From NCBI RefSeq assembly GCF_014647675.1, contig NZ_BMPQ01000044.1:1-56647 (forward strand): DNA of 56,647 nt. The letters run 5' to 3'. Made by a program: the position numbers and the translations under genes. Positions 55,225 to 56,647 of the stretch are shown here, one piece after another. The stretch comes from Streptomyces flaveus (GTDB taxonomy: Bacteria; Actinomycetota; Actinomycetes; Streptomycetales; Streptomycetaceae). Below the pieces are notes generated by a model that searched no databases, was not told the origin of the DNA, and saw nothing but the letters and a program-made list of their open reading frames with translations. The stretch's first letter is position 1. The number at the start of each line of letters is the position of its first letter.

Positions 55225-56647
55225 ATGTCCATTTCCAGTACTGATCACATCGTCGTGCCCGAGAACGAGGCCGTCGAAGTGCCCGAGGCCGCCGCGGCCG
55301 AGGCCCCCACGACCCCCGAGGTCACCTTCGGCGACCTGGGTCTGCCCGACGGCATCGTGCGCAAGCTCGCGCAGAACGGCGTGACCTCCCCCTTCCCGAT
55401 CCAGGCCGCGACCATCCCGGACGCCCTGGCCGGCAAGGACATCCTCGGCCGTGGCCGCACCGGCTCCGGCAAGACCCTCTCCTTCGGTCTGCCGCTGCTC
55501 GCGCAGCTGTCCGGCGGTCACACCGAGAAGAAGAAGCCCCGCGGCGTCATCCTCACCCCGACCCGTGAGCTCGCGATGCAGGTCGCGGACGCCCTCCAGC
55601 CGTACGGCGACGTACTCGGCCTGAAGATGAAGGTCGTCTGCGGCGGTACGTCGATGGGCAACCAGATCTACGCCCTCGAGCGCGGCGTCGACATCCTCGT
55701 CGCCACCCCGGGCCGCCTGCGCGACATCATCAGCCGCGGCGCCTGCTCCCTCGAGAACGTCCAGGTCGCCGTGATCGACGAGGCCGACCAGATGTCCGAC
55801 CTGGGCTTCCTGCCCGAGGTCACCGAACTCCTCGACCAGGTCCCGCCCGGCGGCCAGCGCATGCTGTTCTCGGCCACGATGGAGAACGAGATCTCCACGC
55901 TGGTCAAGCGCTACCTGAGCAACCCGGTCACGCACGAGGTCGACAGCGCCCAGGGCAACGTCACGACGATGTCCCACCACATCTTCGTCGTGAAGCCCAA
56001 GGACAAGGCGCCGGTCACCGCCGCGATCGCCTCCCGCAAGGGCCGCACGATCATCTTCGTACGTACGCAGCTGGGCGCCGACCGTATCGCCGAGCAGCTC
56101 CGTGACGCGGGCGTGAAGGCCGACGCGCTGCACGGCGGTATGACGCAGGGCGCGCGGACGCGGACGCTGGCCGACTTCAAGGACGGTTACGTCAACGCGC
56201 TCGTCGCCACCGACGTCGCCGCCCGCGGTATCCACGTCGACGGCATCGACCTGGTCCTGAACGTGGACCCGGCCGGTGACCACAAGGACTACCTGCACCG
56301 CTCCGGCCGTACGGCCCGCGCGGGCCGCTCCGGCACTGTCGTGTCGCTGTCCCTGCCGCACCAGCGCCGGCAGATCTTCCGCCAGATGGAGGACGCGGGC
56401 GTCGACGCCTCGCGTCACATCATCCAGGGCGGTGCCGCCTTCGACGCGGAGGTCGCGGAGATCACCGGCGCCCGGTCGATGACCGAGGTGCAGGCCGAGT
56501 CCGCGGGCAACGCCGCGCAGCAGGCCGAGCGCGAGGTCGCCCAGCTCACCAAGCAGCTGGAGCGCGCGCAGCGACGTGCGCTGGAGCTGCGCGAGGAGGC
56601 CGAGCGCCTGCTCGCCCGCGCCGCGCGCGAGCGGGGCGAGGACCCGG
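55225..56647 (+). CDS. DEAD-box RNA helicase, partial (C-terminus beyond window edge)
   Basis: At least 474 aa from ATG 55225; the frame is open at the window end. Q motif (TFGDLGLPDGIVRKLAQNG, PFPIQAATIP), Walker A GRGRTGSGKT (about 75), PTRELAMQVA, VATPGRLRD, DEAD in VIDEADQM (about 184-187), SATM, IIFVRTQ, ATDVAARGIHVDG and HRSGRTARAG. After the core there is an Ala/Glu/Arg-rich coiled coil (AEREVAQLTKQLERAQRRALEL). RhlE/CshA-like RNA unwinding, cold adaptation or ribosome assembly is the family role. About 266 bp separates it from the previous gene, suggesting a long leader as seen for cold-shock helicases. Confidence 0.93.
   Translation, partial: MSISSTDHIVVPENEAVEVPEAAAAEAPTTPEVTFGDLGLPDGIVRKLAQNGVTSPFPIQAATIPDALAGKDILGRGRTGSGKTLSFGLPLLAQLSGGHTEKKKPRGVILTPTRELAMQVADALQPYGDVLGLKMKVVCGGTSMGNQIYALERGVDILVATPGRLRDIISRGACSLENVQVAVIDEADQMSDLGFLPEVTELLDQVPPGGQRMLFSATMENEISTLVKRYLSNPVTHEVDSAQGNVTTMSHHIFVVKPKDKAPVTAAIASRKGRTIIFVRTQLGADRIAEQLRDAGVKADALHGGMTQGARTRTLADFKDGYVNALVATDVAARGIHVDGIDLVLNVDPAGDHKDYLHRSGRTARAGRSGTVVSLSLPHQRRQIFRQMEDAGVDASRHIIQGGAAFDAEVAEITGARSMTEVQAESAGNAAQQAEREVAQLTKQLERAQRRALELREEAERLLARAARERGEDP

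Overview
This 56.6 kb window is high-GC actinobacterial chromosome, almost certainly Streptomyces. The evidence is the codon bias, frequent GTG/TTG starts, leaderless promoters, bldC, an Lsr2 paralogue, an AfsR/SARP-STAND regulator and a PAS-GAF-SpoIIE phosphatase. From about 13.9 kb to 43.7 kb the gene order (purD, membrane protein, DMFase-like, purC, two-component/ABC locus, lsr2-like, purSQL, purF, purM, DUF3073, vdh, conserved gene, bldC, hrpA) matches what I remember of S. coelicolor SCO4068-SCO4092, so that part is conserved core.

Accessory left end (1-9 kb). A low-GC pair (TPR protein, cut by the window edge, and an HTH regulator) stops at an isolated 3' half of a tRNA-Ser(GGA) gene followed by a tRNA-type terminator. 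This looks like the right junction of an integrative element in tRNA-Ser. Beyond it lie two copies of one RelBE-type toxin-antitoxin module (1528-2095 and 4573-5143), each with the same operator. They bracket a membrane protein and an SBD-HNH type IV restriction endonuclease predicted to cut phosphorothioated DNA. The second copy abuts a small conflict-system-like protein whose C-terminus seems lost at the repeat edge. A 1136-aa SARP-STAND-TPR regulator follows.

Copper-like cluster and signalling (9-13.7 kb): DUF6153-like and DUF305 proteins, a CsoR-type operator in front of a His-rich DUF4396 membrane protein, and a large PAS-GAF-PP2C-ATPase phosphatase.

Purine core (14-35 kb): purD, purC, purSQL, purF and purM carry out most of de novo IMP synthesis from several dispersed units. 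purD and purF look leaderless. Between them lie a degenerate M48-like membrane protein, a NarL two-component system with its ABC-2 transporter and a candidate operator, an Lsr2 paralogue with AT-rich upstream DNA, an M23 peptidase, a mycothiol-dependent enzyme and a META lipoprotein. Then come DUF3073, valine dehydrogenase, bldC and the giant helicase HrpA.

Right part (44-56.6 kb): an SDR/MarR divergent pair with three operator boxes, a response-regulator remnant with an internal deletion, a class F sortase with a candidate substrate, an ECF sigma factor with a coupled membrane protein, a class III aminotransferase with an N-terminal VNTR, a YihY-like membrane protein, a metallophosphoesterase, a minimal zincin and a DEAD-box helicase cut by the right edge.

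Seven intact tRNAs are seen: Gly-GCC x2, Gly-TCC, Asp-GTC x2, Phe-GAA and Glu-TTC. A roughly 450-bp non-coding repeat with nested inverted repeats occurs twice (17458 and 38999), and a short relative of it sits at 34773.
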